This document shows, piece by piece, positions 46,205 through 54,365 of a stretch of 64,000 nt of DNA (the first letter of the stretch is position 1; every line of letters begins with the position of its first letter). The stretch lies in NCBI RefSeq assembly GCF_001887595.1, contig NZ_CP017480.1, positions 868,001 to 932,000 on the forward strand, given 5' to 3'. Under the pieces are notes generated by a model that saw only the letters and a list, made by a program, of their open reading frames with translations, did no database searches and was not told the DNA's origin. This stretch comes from Luteibacter rhizovicinus DSM 16549. GTDB lineage: Bacteria > Pseudomonadota > Gammaproteobacteria > Xanthomonadales > Rhodanobacteraceae. The position numbers and the translations under genes are program-made.

Positions 46205-47623
46205 TCAGCGGTTCGTCGGCCTGTCGACGGCCGGTGCGGCGGCGATGGAAATATGGACGACCAGTCCTTTTCCGGACGGTGCTTCGAGCAAGGTGATCCA
46301 GCCATCGTGCAGCTCGACGGCACGCTGGACGATACTCAGGCCGAGGCCGAACCCTGTCCCTTCGCCTTCCGAGCCGCGGTGAAAACGCTGAAAAGCCGCC
46401 TCGCGGCGTTCGGCGGGAATACCGGGCCCGTCGTCGGAGACGGTGATCAGGGCCCGACCCTTATCGCGGCCGAGCGTGATGTCGACATGGCTTCGTTCGG
46501 GCGTGTGCCGCAGCGCATTCTCGACCAGGTTGCGGAACATCGCGGTCAGGGCTACCTCGTGACCGGACACGACCAACTCAGCGTCGTCGTGATTGAGGCT
46601 GAGCTCGATCTCCTTCTCGGCGATCCCGGCGGCCAGTTCCTCCACCACCTCGGTAGCGAGGGTGACCAGATCGAGCGGAACGCGGTGCTGCGAGGCCGCA
46701 CCCGCTTCCAGGCGCGCGATGGCCAGGATCTGTTCGATCCGGCGAGCGAGGCGCGCCAGACTACGGCGCGCGTTACGCACCGTGTATTGAATCTCCACCG
46801 GATCGTCGGTGATGAGTGCGCTTTCCATGTGGATCATGGTCGCGGCGAGCGGCGTGCGCAGTTCATGGGCGACGTCGCCCGCGAAGCGTTGCTCGCGCTC
46901 GAGGGCGTCCTCCAGTCGGGCGAGCTGCTGATTCAGGGTAACGATCAGTGGCTTGATCTCGTCTGGCGATCCGTCGACGGCAATGAGCTTGCGGCTGCCA
47001 GGCTCGCGTCGCGCCAGAATACGGGTAAGCGTGTCCACCGGCTTGAGCCCCCGTCTCACGGCCAGCCCGGCCAGAAAGGCGAGCAGCGGCAAGCCGATCA
47101 CCAGGGGCAGTCCATGCTCCAGCATGAGTCCGTTGGTGATATCGGTGCGGTTATCCGCGCGCTCGCCGATACGAATCGTGAGGTTGAAGCGATTGGTCAG
47201 CGTGAACAGGCGCCAGCGCGCGCCGTCATGCTCCCTGTTGCTGAAGCCACGTTCGTTCGGATCGGGCGGCGGAAGATCGGCGAGGTTGGCGGTAGCCGCA
47301 ATCAGCTTGCCGTGAGGGTCATAGGCCTGGAAACCGACTTCGGGCTCGTAGTTCTTGGCATGGACCGACACCACCACCGTGCCTCGCTGCGCCTCGGTGG
47401 CCAGCTCCAGCGTGCGCGTCGGATCCTGCGTCGCGTAGTCGCCCTGACCGTAGGCGATGAGCGTACCCAGGGTTCGACCCGCCTGCGCGAGCCTGCCGTC
47501 GAGCAGGTGATTCATCTCGCTCAGCTCGCGCTGGTAGCTGATCGTCCCCAGCGGGATGAGCACGACCACCTGGACAAGGATGATCAGCCAGGTGATGCGC
47601 GTGCGCAGGCTGCCGGATGTCAC
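46205..47623 (-). CDS. Sensor histidine kinase
   Basis: The 472-residue kinase has an N-terminal transmembrane helix (about 8-27), a periplasmic sensor of about 140 residues, a second helix (LPLVIGLPLLAFLAGLAV), and a HAMP-like region. The phospho-acceptor His is in FAGDVAHELRTPLAATMIHM, and the ATPase has VSDDGPGIPAE and GTGFGLGLSIV. It overlaps its response regulator gene by four bases (ATGA). It lies 118 bases upstream of the RND permease, so its likely job is control of the pump. Confidence 0.92.
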   Translation of the reverse strand: MTSGSLRTRITWLIILVQVVVLIPLGTISYQRELSEMNHLLDGRLAQAGRTLGTLIAYGQGDYATQDPTRTLELATEAQRGTVVVSVHAKNYEPEVGFQAYDPHGKLIAATANLADLPPPDPNERGFSNREHDGARWRLFTLTNRFNLTIRIGERADNRTDITNGLMLEHGLPLVIGLPLLAFLAGLAVRRGLKPVDTLTRILARREPGSRKLIAVDGSPDEIKPLIVTLNQQLARLEDALEREQRFAGDVAHELRTPLAATMIHMESALITDDPVEIQYTVRNARRSLARLARRIEQILAIARLEAGAASQHRVPLDLVTLATEVVEELAAGIAEKEIELSLNHDDAELVVSGHEVALTAMFRNLVENALRHTPERSHVDITLGRDKGRALITVSDDGPGIPAERREAAFQRFHRGSEGEGTGFGLGLSIVQRAVELHDGWITLLEAPSGKGLVVHISIAAAPAVDRPTNR

Positions 47624-48285
47624 CGGGGCTCCCTCGGCATCATGTAGCCGATGCCACGTACCGTATGGATCACTTCGGCGCTCAGCTTGCGACGCAACCA
47701 GTGCACCTGCACCTCGATGGCGTTGCGATCGACCACGGTGTCGAAACCGTAGACCGAGCCTTCGAGGGATTCCCGCCGGACGATACGTCCCGCGCGCTCC
47801 ATCAGGATCCGCAACACGGCGAATTCGCGGCGGGTGAGGGAAATGCGCTCGCCACGAAAGACGACATCGGTCGTGGCCAGATCGAGCACCAGCCCGCCCA
47901 CTTCCACGCGGTTGTCGACCAGGCCCTGGGCCCGTCGGGTCAGGGAACGGATGCGTGCGGCCAACTCGCCGAGGTGGAAGGGTTTGACCAGATAGTCGTC
48001 GGCGCCGAGATCCAGTCCCTTGATGCGGGCCTCGGGTGCGTCGCGAGCGGTCATCACGAGGATGGGCGTCTTCACCCCTGCGCGACGGGCCTCCAGCAGC
48101 ACCTCCAGGCCGTCCTTGCCCGGCAGGCCCAGGTCGAGCAGCACCAGGTCCACCGCCCCGTCGGCCAGTGCCGCTGCCGCATGGCGGCCATCGGAGAGCC
48201 AGGTCACCGCGTAGGACTGCTGTTCAAGCGCGTGCTTGATCGCTTCGCCCAGTTCGGCGTCGTCTTCCAACAGGAGGAGGTGCAT
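47620..48285 (-). CDS. OmpR-family response regulator
   Basis: The 221-residue regulator has the acidic pair in LLLLEDDAE, the phospho-acceptor Asp in VDLVLLDLGLPGKDG, the Lys in DYLVKPFHLGE, and a C-terminal winged helix ending HTVRGIGYMM. It resembles the QseB/PmrA subgroup. The start is the ATG at 48285. It is the first gene of a unit continuing into the kinase and probably the RND pump. A direct repeat sits about 52-68 bases upstream. Confidence 0.93.
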   Translation of the reverse strand: MHLLLLEDDAELGEAIKHALEQQSYAVTWLSDGRHAAAALADGAVDLVLLDLGLPGKDGLEVLLEARRAGVKTPILVMTARDAPEARIKGLDLGADDYLVKPFHLGELAARIRSLTRRAQGLVDNRVEVGGLVLDLATTDVVFRGERISLTRREFAVLRILMERAGRIVRRESLEGSVYGFDTVVDRNAIEVQVHWLRRKLSAEVIHTVRGIGYMMPREPR

Positions 48286-48336
48286 GAGGGGGTGCGGGCT
48301 CGAGGGGCGGTTGAACACACAATGATCGCCTGCGAG

Positions 48337-48353
48337 CCTTTTCCCAACCTTTT
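48337..48353. promoter_or_regulatory. 11-base-period direct repeat upstream of the response regulator
   Basis: CCTTTT at 48337-48342 and 48348-48353 repeats exactly with an 11-base period (minus strand AAAAGG-TTGGG-AAAAGG). OmpR-family regulators bind such direct repeats, so it may be the autoregulatory site of the two-component/pump unit. This is inferred from spacing and location; no -10 is clear. Confidence 0.4.
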
Positions 48354-48380
48354 GCGATCGCCGTCGGCGCCCCTCAGGCG

Positions 48381-49184
48381 CTATGGCCTGCCGGACGCCG
48401 CGGTACCGGGCTCGTTGGCGGAGGGTGGCGTCGTATCGATGGCGCCCACGGTGACATGCCCGCTCCAATCCTCGAACACCTCGCCCGCCTTGCTGTCGAC
48501 GTACTTCACGACCACCGGCGAGGGTACGCAGGACGAGGTCATGGCGCTGACCGTGTCGGCATCCATGCTCCCGCTACCGGCGAGCTTGCTCGGATCGCGA
48601 AGGCCTTCCATGCAATACGTGCCCGACGCCGCGGCACCGATCAGGCGACGGGTCCCGTCGCGATAGCGCTCTTCCGCACGCGGCGCGGCGACGGCATCGC
48701 CGTAGGTTTTCTTCATGGAGGCGAGGTAGTCGTCTGCCTTGGCCAGCTCCGCCGGACTGAGCTGAGCCTTCAGCTCATCGTACGGCGCCTGGAACCGCGC
48801 GGTGTGTCGCTCCGATGCCAGCGCGAACCACGCCAGCGCGAGCGGTCGATTCACCGGTTGCTGATCGCCGTTCAAGGCCATGACGCCGAGGACGTACTGG
48901 GCAGGCTTGCTGGCCCAGCTCGCCGCTTCCTTGAAGAACTTGTCCGCGTAGCGGTGTTTGTTCTCGCCGTAGCTCTGGGTGGCCAGGCAGTAGAAGTATT
49001 CACCCGGGAGGAACTTCTCCATGCCGGAGATGCATTTCGCGCTGGCGAGTTGATCGTTGCTTGGTGGCGGCGTGGATTCCTGGGCATCTTGCGCCTTTAG
49101 ATTCGGCGCACCGAGACCTAGCAGAAGTGAAAGCAGGGCCGTATTGGCGCGACCTGAAAAAGCGTTCCGGCGTGATGTGGACAT
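48381..49184 (-). CDS. Secreted Sel1-like repeat protein
   Basis: The 267-residue protein has a signal peptide (about 1-31, ending NLKAQ). The middle AQYVLGVMALNGDQQPVNRPLALAWFALASER fits one Sel1-like helical repeat, with YFYCLATQSYGENKHRYADKFFKEAASWAS as a weaker one before it. Later residues contain a second cysteine pair. The function is unknown. GGAGAG lies before the ATG. It shares no unit with its neighbours and marks the chromosomal side of the small island. Confidence 0.6.
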   Translation of the reverse strand: MSTSRRNAFSGRANTALLSLLLGLGAPNLKAQDAQESTPPPSNDQLASAKCISGMEKFLPGEYFYCLATQSYGENKHRYADKFFKEAASWASKPAQYVLGVMALNGDQQPVNRPLALAWFALASERHTARFQAPYDELKAQLSPAELAKADDYLASMKKTYGDAVAAPRAEERYRDGTRRLIGAAASGTYCMEGLRDPSKLAGSGSMDADTVSAMTSSCVPSPVVVKYVDSKAGEVFEDWSGHVTVGAIDTTPPSANEPGTAASGRP

Positions 49185-49306
49185 CGCTGTATCTCTCCGT
49201 GATTCCGCGAAGTCTAGCTGCAGAAATATCTCAGGAGAACGGCGTAAACATGCGAATCCATCGCACTAGTTTGCGATCCCGGGCAATGGAGCGAAAGGGC
49301 CTGGAC

Positions 49307-49480
49307 TCATGCGTTCATCACGTCGCACAGCGCGATCAGCTCGCTTTCCATGATGGACGCCGACGTAGTCAGCTGGTGAATGGAGATTTCAAATGCAGCC
49401 TCCATGGGCGATTTCGTCTTGAGAAACTCGTCGGCGTTCGTTTCCGACCAATGTTCCGGAAAGGCGTCTGTCTCTGGCAT
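49307..49480 (-). CDS. 57-residue protein of unknown function
   Basis: The frame from 49480 to 49307 encodes 57 residues (MPETDAFPEHWSETNADEFL to the end CDVMNA). AGGAGGG stands about 7 bases before the ATG, a strong ribosome site, and the frame lies 35 bases after the AAA-ATPase fragment on the same strand. It is acidic and helix-prone. It resembles no family I know. It may be the second gene of an accessory two-gene unit of the island. Confidence 0.6.
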   Translation of the reverse strand: MPETDAFPEHWSETNADEFLKTKSPMEAAFEISIHQLTTSASIMESELIALCDVMNA

Positions 49481-49515
49481 AGCTCACTCCCTCCTGACGG
49501 CAACTCTGGGGGATG

Positions 49516-49827
49516 CTACAACGGACTAGATCCGTGGGGCGCTTCGGGTCGATACCCATCACCGTTGACCGGAGGCGTTCCACCCGGGAAATCATCGAAG
49601 GTTAGGTCTCCATGCTCCATGGCTACTTCATATGCGCGGAGGATGGAGCTTTTGCCTGTGTTGTTTGGTCCGACCAACACAACGATATCGTCGAGCTCGA
49701 TTTCCACAGCCTTCTTGCCAATCGCGCGAAAGTTGCGAATGGTCAACTTGTGCAGACGGGCCCTGGGCGCAATGGCCTTTTCTTCTTCAGGGATGTCTTC
49801 CGTCTTCTTCGTCTTTTTCGGCGCCAT
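49516..49827 (-). CDS. AAA-ATPase (OLD/RecF-like) N-terminal fragment
   Basis: The 103-residue protein starts after AGGAGGAC. A charged leader (MAPKKTKKTEDIPEEEKA) precedes LHKLTIRNFRAIGKKAVEIE and VVLVGPNNTGKSSILRAYEV, the first strand and Walker A typical of OLD-type ATP-dependent nucleases and RecF-like ATPases. Those proteins are about 500-700 residues; this one stops soon after the P-loop, with no Walker B, signature or Toprim domain. It is probably the stub of a deleted gene. Whether it is still made is unknown. Confidence 0.7.
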   Translation of the reverse strand: MAPKKTKKTEDIPEEEKAIAPRARLHKLTIRNFRAIGKKAVEIELDDIVVLVGPNNTGKSSILRAYEVAMEHGDLTFDDFPGGTPPVNGDGYRPEAPHGSSPL

Positions 49828-49954
49828 CTTGTCCTCCTGTTAAATATTTACTGCCTGCCGCAATCAAATATTCCTTCGATTGGGCGAGACAATCATTCCC
49901 TCGTCGACTCTTATCTTTGGCCGCAAGCTGTGGAACACCGAGTGTTCTTTCCGA

Positions 49955-51454
49955 CTATTTCATTCTCATCCACTGGGTTCGCTGCTCGGACCCGTATTTC
50001 GGCAAAATTACCTTAGCCTCAAACTTCGCCAATGCCGCCACCCGCTCCGGCAGACTCGGCGCATCAATGTAGAACTTGGGCAACACGCCGCCGGACAGCC
50101 CATGCCCAGTGATGCGGGCAATCGTCCCGTGACCGACGCCGGCCCGGTCAAGCCGCGTGGCCATCGTGTGTCGGAACGCATGAAAACCCATGCCAGAGTC
50201 ACTGACACCCCGGCCCTTGATGTACGTCGAGAACTGCCGGCTCATTTGCCGGCCGAATCCGTTGCCATCGTGATTGGGCAAATGCGGAAACAATCGCTCC
50301 TGCTCGGCACTTTTCATGTCTTCAACAAATGCCATGAAACCTGCATCGAGAAGCGGTTGAGCAATAGGGATGAACCTCAATGAGGATTTGTTCTTGAGCT
50401 TTTGGCCGGGCTTGCTTTTTCGGATGTGAAACCCCGGCACGCCGTGCTCAGTGGCGATGTCATCGACGTAGAGCTGGCAGACCTCAGTGATTCGAGCCCC
50501 TGAAAACAAGCCAATCAAGGGCGCCCAGAACCGGTGCGGGTACTTCGCGGACCACTGGGCGAACGCTACCGGCTCAAAAATGGCGTCGAGCTCGGGCTGG
50601 GTGAACGCACGCCCCGTATCGTCTTCGGCGTCGAACTTGGATGCCTTGGCGATGCCCTTCAATGGACTTTTTTGGAAATGGTCGTTGTCCATCAGAAAAT
50701 TGATGAAGACCGACAAGCGCTGGCGATGTTTGCTCAACGTGTGAGCTGCTGGTGGTTCGCCGCCCGCTGTTTTGGCTTTTGCGATGATTTGCCGCACCGA
50801 CAGTCCGGCATTCTCGACCTGCTTGGACGCGTTGCGCGGCCAAAACGCCACTTCATCAAAAAACAGCCGGCAATCATCGGCATTCAATGCCGACGCTTGC
50901 TTGTCCCCGACGATGCCCACGAACAGCCTTAGGGTGTGCCGGCTGTCCAGAACCGTTTTCTTTTCGCGCTTGGCCCGCTCCAGGTCTCCGAGATGCACGG
51001 AAATCTGGTGTGAGAGGAGACCCTCTTTCTTGGGGATGGTCTTCGGCGCGGAAGCGACCGGAACGGGTGATGTTTCTGCAACCGGGGCCGGCTGCGTGGC
51101 CTCCCGGACAAGCTCACGGAACTGCCGTTGGTCTGCGGGAGTGTCGATTTGCACGTTCCGGAATGTCACGCCATTGGGCAGCGACACTTCGCCCAGAGTC
51201 AGGTCCCGGCGACCCGCGATGCGGGCAGCATCCAGTGCTTTCTTGAGGTCCACGCCTTCCCCCTTCCGTAGGCTGCCGAACGCCTGCGAGAGTGCCACAG
51301 CCATGGTCTCGGCAACCAGCCGGGCGTGGTCACCTTTGACCATCTTCAGAGGGCGGACGAGGAAGCGGGAGCCGACGATGCCCAAGAGGTCCGCAGGCAC
51401 ACGGAAGCGGACGTAGAGTCCGGCGGGGCGATGGAGAAAGAGGGGCTTTGGCAT
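49955..51454 (-). CDS. Tyrosine recombinase (phage-type integrase)
   Basis: The 499-residue site-specific recombinase has a phage-integrase catalytic domain in the last third. The first catalytic Arg is in LFSGARITEVCQLYV, H-x-x-R is in FHAFRHTMATRL, and the Tyr nucleophile is probably in LPKFYIDAPSL. An N-terminal SAM-like core-binding region lies around residues 150-300. It is intact and reads away from tRNA-Gly, whose 3' end is 93 bases upstream. Its length resembles the larger DUF6538-type integrases of proteobacterial islands. Confidence 0.9.
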   Translation of the reverse strand: MPKPLFLHRPAGLYVRFRVPADLLGIVGSRFLVRPLKMVKGDHARLVAETMAVALSQAFGSLRKGEGVDLKKALDAARIAGRRDLTLGEVSLPNGVTFRNVQIDTPADQRQFRELVREATQPAPVAETSPVPVASAPKTIPKKEGLLSHQISVHLGDLERAKREKKTVLDSRHTLRLFVGIVGDKQASALNADDCRLFFDEVAFWPRNASKQVENAGLSVRQIIAKAKTAGGEPPAAHTLSKHRQRLSVFINFLMDNDHFQKSPLKGIAKASKFDAEDDTGRAFTQPELDAIFEPVAFAQWSAKYPHRFWAPLIGLFSGARITEVCQLYVDDIATEHGVPGFHIRKSKPGQKLKNKSSLRFIPIAQPLLDAGFMAFVEDMKSAEQERLFPHLPNHDGNGFGRQMSRQFSTYIKGRGVSDSGMGFHAFRHTMATRLDRAGVGHGTIARITGHGLSGGVLPKFYIDAPSLPERVAALAKFEAKVILPKYGSEQRTQWMRMK

Positions 51455-51547
51455 GAGGCGATACCCAAAACGATACCTATTCGAAGGCCGTTTCCGGGTA
51501 TCGCTGATTGCCCGAACCCGTTGTGCCCCAAGGGCTACAGCAGGTTA

Positions 51548-51621
51548 TGGAGCGGGTGAAGGGAATCGAACCCTCGTCAGTAGCTTGGGAAGCTACAGCT
51601 CTACCATTGAGCTACACCCGC
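51548..51621 (-). tRNA. tRNA-Gly (anticodon TCC)
   Basis: The minus strand reads GCGGGTG-TAGCTCAATGGTAGAGC at the 5' end and GGGTTCGATTCCC-TTCACCCGC at the 3' end, with an encoded CCA after a T discriminator. The acceptor pair GCGGGTG/CACCCGC is complete, the D arm is normal, and the anticodon loop CTTCCCAAG places TCC at 34-36. It stays intact even though the island recombinase abuts its 3' side, as tRNA-integrating elements normally preserve the gene. Confidence 0.97.
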
Positions 51622-51756
51622 ATCGGCAGGGGATGGTAATACGTCGGCGCCATCCGGGGAAAGGTAGCGCCCGGCTGAACGCTCCAGGGAGCCACACCGC
51701 CCGGCCCCGGCGGCGGGCGCATAATCGTGCCAGGGAATTCTTACGAGGACCGGGCC

Positions 51757-52500
51757 ATGCATCGAATGCTCTCGCTTTCCGTCGTCGCCGGGCTCGCGCT
51801 TGTGGCGGCCGGCGCGGCCTCGGCCCAGTCCCGTACCGTGTCCACGGCCGACATGCCCAAGCCGGGCGTCAGCTATATCTCGGGCCCCTCCACGCCGGAG
51901 CGGCGGGAAACCGTGAGCACGGGCAGCCTGCCCCAACCCGCGCGGCTCTACGTCAACGGCCAGGTCTCGAGCGGCAGCTACGAGAACCAGCGCGGTAGTT
52001 ATGGCAACGGCGGCTATGGCGACCAGTCAGCCAACTACAACAGTGGCGGCTACTACTCGGGCGGCTACGGCAACTACCCCAACAACGGTAACTACCCAGG
52101 CAACGGCAACAATGGCTACGGCCGCGGTCATGACCACGATCACGGGGGCTATCCGGGAAACGGGGGTTACCCCGGCAATGGCGGTTACCCCGGCAACGGC
52201 AACAACCACGGCGGCAACGGCTACCAGCCGCCCGGCAACTCGGTCAGCGTCGGCCAGAAGCCCAATCCACCCAACGGCACACCCCGCGTCGTAGCGGCTC
52301 CGCCGCCCAGACAGGATCGCGACCCGTACCACAACGGCAACAACGGCTGGAACCAGTACCCCCAGCCGATTCCGGTGAACACCGGCGCGAACGCCAATCG
52401 CGGCTCGCAGCCGGGTACCGGCATGGGCACGGGCAACCAGCCAGGCACCGGGGTTCCGCTACGCGGCGGCAACGGCAACGGCTACGGGCGCGGCCGCTGA
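51757..52500 (+). CDS. Secreted Gly/Asn/Tyr-rich repeat protein
   Basis: The 247-residue protein has a signal peptide (about 1-22, ending ASA). The body is a low-complexity array of Gly, Asn, Pro, Tyr and Gln, including three tandem GGYPGN units at the DNA level and an earlier GHDHDHGG His/Asp patch. No cysteine or catalytic motif is seen. Such composition suits an intrinsically disordered or adhesive surface protein, but this is only composition. The ATG at 51757 follows GAGGACC. It sits between tRNA-Gly and the thiazole genes. Confidence 0.65.
   Translation: MHRMLSLSVVAGLALVAAGAASAQSRTVSTADMPKPGVSYISGPSTPERRETVSTGSLPQPARLYVNGQVSSGSYENQRGSYGNGGYGDQSANYNSGGYYSGGYGNYPNNGNYPGNGNNGYGRGHDHDHGGYPGNGGYPGNGGYPGNGNNHGGNGYQPPGNSVSVGQKPNPPNGTPRVVAAPPPRQDRDPYHNGNNGWNQYPQPIPVNTGANANRGSQPGTGMGTGNQPGTGVPLRGGNGNGYGRGR
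52144..52197 (+). repeat. Three-copy 18-base coding tandem repeat
   Basis: The units at 52144-52161, 52162-52179 and 52180-52197 each encode GGYPGN, with synonymous third-base changes. The repeat could vary in copy number by slippage, but the synonymous differences suggest that the copies are not recent. Confidence 0.9.
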
Positions 52501-52559
52501 GGCCAGATCGCTTAGGCACGTAGTTCGCGGCGGCCACGGCCGCCCGTTACAATCGGCGG

Positions 52560-52760
52560 ATGCATATCACCCTCAATGGCGATGCGCGTGACTGCGCGCC
52601 CGGCACGTCCGTGTCGTTCCTGCTCGATGCCGCCGGTTACGCCGGCAAGCGCGTGGCGGTGGAGATCAACCTCGAGATCGTGCCGCGCAGCGCGCACGCG
52701 ACCCAGCTGCTCGCCGATGGCGACCGGGTCGAGATCGTCCATGCTATTGGCGGCGGCTGA
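52560..52760 (+). CDS. thiS: Thiazole synthesis sulfur carrier
   Basis: The 66-residue ubiquitin-fold protein ends in IGGG; the terminal Gly-Gly is adenylated and thiocarboxylated to carry sulfur for thiazole formation. The order LNGDARDCAPGTSVSFLLDAAG, VAVEINLEIVPRS and LLADGDRVEIVHAIGGG matches ThiS. It is followed by thiG after a 27-base gap. Confidence 0.92.
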   Translation: MHITLNGDARDCAPGTSVSFLLDAAGYAGKRVAVEINLEIVPRSAHATQLLADGDRVEIVHAIGGG

Positions 52761-52787
52761 GCCGCGCCCACCGACGGAAGACCCCGC

Positions 52788-53588
52788 ATGAATCATTACT
52801 CCCACGCCGACGACGATCTGCTCACCGTCGCCGGACGCACGTTCCACTCGCGCCTGCTCACCGGCACGGGCAAGTACAAGGATTTCGACGAGACCCGTCG
52901 GGCGACGGACGCCGCCGGCGCGCAGATCGTCACCCTGGCCATTCGCCGGGTGAACATCGGCCAGGATGCTAGCCAGCCGAACCTGCTCGACGCGCTGCCG
53001 CCGGATCGTTTCACCCTGCTGCCGAACACGGCCGGCTGCTACACCGCCGACGATGCCGTGCGCACCTGCCGCCTCGCCCGCGAGCTGCTCGACGGCCATA
53101 ACCTGGTCAAGCTCGAAGTCCTCGGCGACGAGCGCACGCTCTATCCCGACGTGGTGCAGACCCTGGTCGCCGCCGAGAAGCTTGTCGCCGACGGCTTCGA
53201 CGTCATGGTCTACACCTCGGACGACCCGATCCTCGCCCGTCGCCTGGAAGAGATCGGCTGCGCGGCGATCATGCCGCTGGCCGCGCCGATCGGCTCGGGC
53301 CTCGGCATCCAGAACCGCTACAACCTGCTCGAGATCATCGAGAACGCCAAGGTCCCGGTGATCGTCGATGCCGGCGTCGGCACGGCCTCGGATGCCGCGA
53401 TCGCGATGGAGCTCGGTTGCGACGGGGTACTGATGAATACCGCTATCGCCGGAGCGAAGAATCCGGTGCTGATGGCGCATGCGATGAAACTCGCCGTGGA
53501 AGCCGGTCGTGCCGCGTTCCGCGCGGGCCGCATTCCGCGCAAGCGCTTCGCCTCGGCGTCGAGCCCCGTCGACGGACTGGTCGGCTGA
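52788..53588 (+). CDS. thiG: Thiazole synthase
   Basis: The 266-residue TIM-barrel enzyme joins deoxyxylulose 5-phosphate, the ThiS sulfur and an imine to make the thiazole phosphate of thiamine. [19 protein letters not shown] is the start of the family, VKLEVLGD contains the Schiff-base Lys, and [31 protein letters not shown] the conserved phosphate-binding loop. It follows thiS and is one base from trmB. The other thi genes are not in this window. Confidence 0.95.
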   Translation: MNHYSHADDDLLTVAGRTFHSRLLTGTGKYKDFDETRRATDAAGAQIVTLAIRRVNIGQDASQPNLLDALPPDRFTLLPNTAGCYTADDAVRTCRLARELLDGHNLVKLEVLGDERTLYPDVVQTLVAAEKLVADGFDVMVYTSDDPILARRLEEIGCAAIMPLAAPIGSGLGIQNRYNLLEIIENAKVPVIVDAGVGTASDAAIAMELGCDGVLMNTAIAGAKNPVLMAHAMKLAVEAGRAAFRAGRIPRKRFASASSPVDGLVG

Positions 53589-53589
53589 G

Positions 53590-54318
53590 ATGACGAACAA
53601 CGACGACACCAGCACCGGCGACGCGCCCTACCTCCGCCGCATCCGCAGCTTCGTGCTGCGCGAAGGCCGGATGACCTCGGCGCAGCAGCGCGCCTTCGAC
53701 GACCATTGGTCCCGCTTCGGCCTGGATTACCACGGCAGCGAACGTGACTTGGGCACCGTTTTCCAGCGCGAGGCGCCACGCGTCCTGGAGATCGGCTTCG
53801 GCAACGGCGAAGCGTTGGCCTGGGCCAGCGAGCACGATCTCGCGCGCGACTACATCGGCGTGGAAGTCCACAGCCCCGGCGTCGGCCGCCTGATGAACGC
53901 GCTGGCGGCACGCGAGGCCACCAACGTGCGGCTGTACAAGCACGATGCCGTCGAAGTGCTCGAGCACGAGATCCCCGCCGGCAGCCTGTCCGAAGTACGC
54001 ATTTGGTTTCCGGACCCGTGGCACAAGAAGCGCCACAACAAGCGCCGACTGGTCCAGCCCGCATTTATCGAACGGCTCGCTTCGCGCATGGCGCCGGGCG
54101 GCCTGCTTCACCTGGCCACGGACTGGGAGGCGTATGCCGAGCACATGCGCGAGACCATGGAAGCCGCACCGGGCTGGCATAACCGCGTCGGGCCCGGCGT
54201 GAGCGCCGATCGTCCGGCATGGCGCATCGAAACCCATTTCGAGCGCCGCGGCACCCGACTGGGCCACGGCGTCTGGGATTACCTGTACGAATGGCAGGGC
54301 ACGACGACGGCGCCTTGA
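53590..54318 (+). CDS. trmB: tRNA (guanine-46-N7) methyltransferase
   Basis: The 242-residue SAM-dependent enzyme methylates G46 in the variable loop of tRNAs. [19 protein letters not shown] is the SAM-binding loop, [15 protein letters not shown] follows, and [19 protein letters not shown] carries the conserved P-D-P-W-x-K-x-x-H-x-K-R motif. The ATG comes one base after the thiG stop, so it is almost certainly translated with thiSG. An earlier in-frame ATG at 53509 falls inside thiG. Confidence 0.95.
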   Translation: MTNNDDTSTGDAPYLRRIRSFVLREGRMTSAQQRAFDDHWSRFGLDYHGSERDLGTVFQREAPRVLEIGFGNGEALAWASEHDLARDYIGVEVHSPGVGRLMNALAAREATNVRLYKHDAVEVLEHEIPAGSLSEVRIWFPDPWHKKRHNKRRLVQPAFIERLASRMAPGGLLHLATDWEAYAEHMRETMEAAPGWHNRVGPGVSADRPAWRIETHFERRGTRLGHGVWDYLYEWQGTTTAP

Positions 54319-54365
54319 CCGTCCGGTCGGCATAAAGGGGGCTTCGTGCTTACGGAGTCCCCCCG

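Larger units (their letters stand above)
49286..51554. mobile_element. Remnant of a tRNA-Gly-associated integrative island
   Basis: A tyrosine recombinase lies beside the 3' end of a tRNA-Gly gene and points away from it, the usual layout of tRNA-integrating elements. Only two other genes remain: an AAA-ATPase fragment and a 57-residue protein. The stretch is AT-richer than the surroundings (for example 49828-49954, which holds no gene). An 8-base match to the tRNA end, ATGGAGCG, occurs at 49286-49293 and 51547-51554 and may be the degraded attachment repeat. The left boundary is therefore tentative. Confidence 0.6.
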
